Shown here: positions 6,362 through 6,833 of the stretch, piece after piece
Layout of the letters: each line of letters starts with the position of its first letter
Position numbering within the stretch: the first letter of the stretch is position 1
From: ANME-2 cluster archaeon
Lineage (GTDB): Archaea; Halobacteriota; Methanosarcinia; Methanosarcinales; Methanocomedenaceae
Reading direction: 5' to 3'
DNA: 6,833 bases
Assembly: GCA_022353185.1 (NCBI GenBank)
Contig: JAKRWB010000508.1
Coordinates: forward strand, 1-6,833
Program-made: the position numbers and the translations under genes
The notes under the pieces: model-generated
The model's database searches: none
Told to the model about the DNA's origin: nothing
What the model saw: only the letters and a program-made list of their open reading frames with translations

Positions 6362-6402
6362 CTCCCTCCTACCGATGGGGAGAATAAAATGGGGGTAGGT
6401 GG
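6362..6402 (+). promoter_or_regulatory. Leader with two mutually exclusive stems, one covering the Shine-Dalgarno site
   Basis: AGGTGG (6397-6402) is the ribosome binding site for the ATG at 6408. CCTACC (6368-6373) can pair with GGTAGG (6394-6399) and hide part of it. Alternatively CTCCC (6362-6366) pairs with GGGAG (6378-6382), which puts CCTACC in the loop. This arrangement could switch translation, but the stems are only 5-6 bp and the region is G-rich, so chance is a real alternative. No convincing promoter is visible in 6288-6407; AATAAAAT (6383-6390) is too close to the ATG for a leadered transcript. Confidence 0.3.
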
Positions 6403-6407
6403 TGTTT

Positions 6408-6833
6408 ATGAAGGAGTTTGAATCAGACCGGGCCAGAGTGAAGATACCAAAAGGGTACCGGATGCCTGTAATAAAAATGTATTTCTGGGTGGGCCTTGTT
6501 TCAGCACTGTTGCTTAGACTGGTGATTATTGCCGATCATTACGGGGATATCTATGCACGGGTGCTGTGGTACTGGGAGTGTTAGGGTATATGTGGTTCTT
6601 TGCACACAGGTATCACATTGGTAAGCGCAGGTATTTGGTAATAAAAGACCTGGGGTTACTTGAGAAGATAGACAGACGGGAACCTCTCACTGAAGAGGAT
6701 TTTGAGGGACTCAATTATGTAATGTGGAGTATTTCTGTGTCCAAGGAACGGCTGAATTATCTTGTCATTTTTGCATTTTCGGTCATAGCTATTGTGCTGT
6801 CGCTTGCACTGGATCTTGGAATAATTGGATTGT
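6408..6833 (+). pseudogene. Uncharacterised multi-pass membrane protein, frame broken near 6570 and truncated by window edge
   Basis: I do not recognise the family. The first frame runs 6408-6584 (58 residues): a charged N-terminus (KEFESDRARVKIPKGYR), then a transmembrane segment at about 21-42, ending WYWEC and TAG. A second frame, open from 6518, carries the evident continuation from about 6572: GVLGYMWFFAHRYHIGKRR, then a soluble stretch rich in charged residues (EKIDRREPLTEEDFEG), then another hydrophobic helix (NYLVIFAFSVIAIVLSLAL) reaching the window end. Adding one base just after the TAC codon at 6567-6569 (or within a few bases of it) would join them as VLWY-x-GVLGYMWFF, giving a second transmembrane helix. 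The break may be a real mutation or a sequencing/assembly error. A separate downstream gene starting at GTG 6566 or ATG 6590 is less likely, as it lacks a clear ribosome binding site. The start at 6408 follows AGGTGG with about a 5-nt gap. Confidence 0.6.

Noticed and set aside
6582..6584. TAG stop possibly read through as pyrrolysine
   Set aside because: The frame after this TAG meets another stop within about 20 codons and is not hydrophobic, while the sensible continuation lies in a different frame. A base deletion explains the data better.

Overview
The window reads as archaeal, most likely from the methanogen or anaerobic methane/alkane-oxidiser branch of Euryarchaeota (a Methanosarcinales/ANME-2-like lineage is my best guess, not proven). 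The reasons are soluble heterodisulfide reductase (Hdr) subunits with intact cluster motifs, a glutamate synthase split into separate archaeal-type polypeptides, a TTTATATA-type archaeal promoter, and Shine-Dalgarno sites of the GGAGGTG type. All genes are on the + strand and coding is dense.

Region 1 (1-1402) is the 3' part of an hdrA gene. It holds the end of an inserted ferredoxin motif, the second part of the FAD/thioredoxin-reductase-like domain with the HdrA-specific C...HCSKVCC cluster site, a double [4Fe-4S] ferredoxin, and a C-terminal MvhD-like tail that has lost every cysteine. Region 2 (1403-1598) is the longest gene-free stretch. It holds a long imperfect hairpin, a perfect 12-bp palindrome, a TATA box and a ribosome binding site.

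Region 3 (1599-6287) is one tight operon of four genes: an HdrB-HdrC fusion, then the glutaminase, ferredoxin-FMN synthase and GXGXG subunits of glutamate synthase. Junctions are a 4-bp ATGA overlap, a 0-nt gap and a 10-nt gap. No GltD-type NAD(P)H subunit is present in the window. The simplest hypothesis is that Hdr-type electron carriers are wired, physically or by co-regulation, to glutamate synthesis: HdrA and HdrBC exchange electrons with thiols, ferredoxin or another low-potential carrier, and the ferredoxin domain of the synthase subunit receives electrons for reductive glutamate formation. This is inference from gene order and cluster content.

Region 4 (6288-6833) has a 120-bp spacer with small hairpins. 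It is followed by an uncharacterised membrane protein gene whose frame is broken by an apparent single-base deletion near 6566-6576 and which runs off the window.
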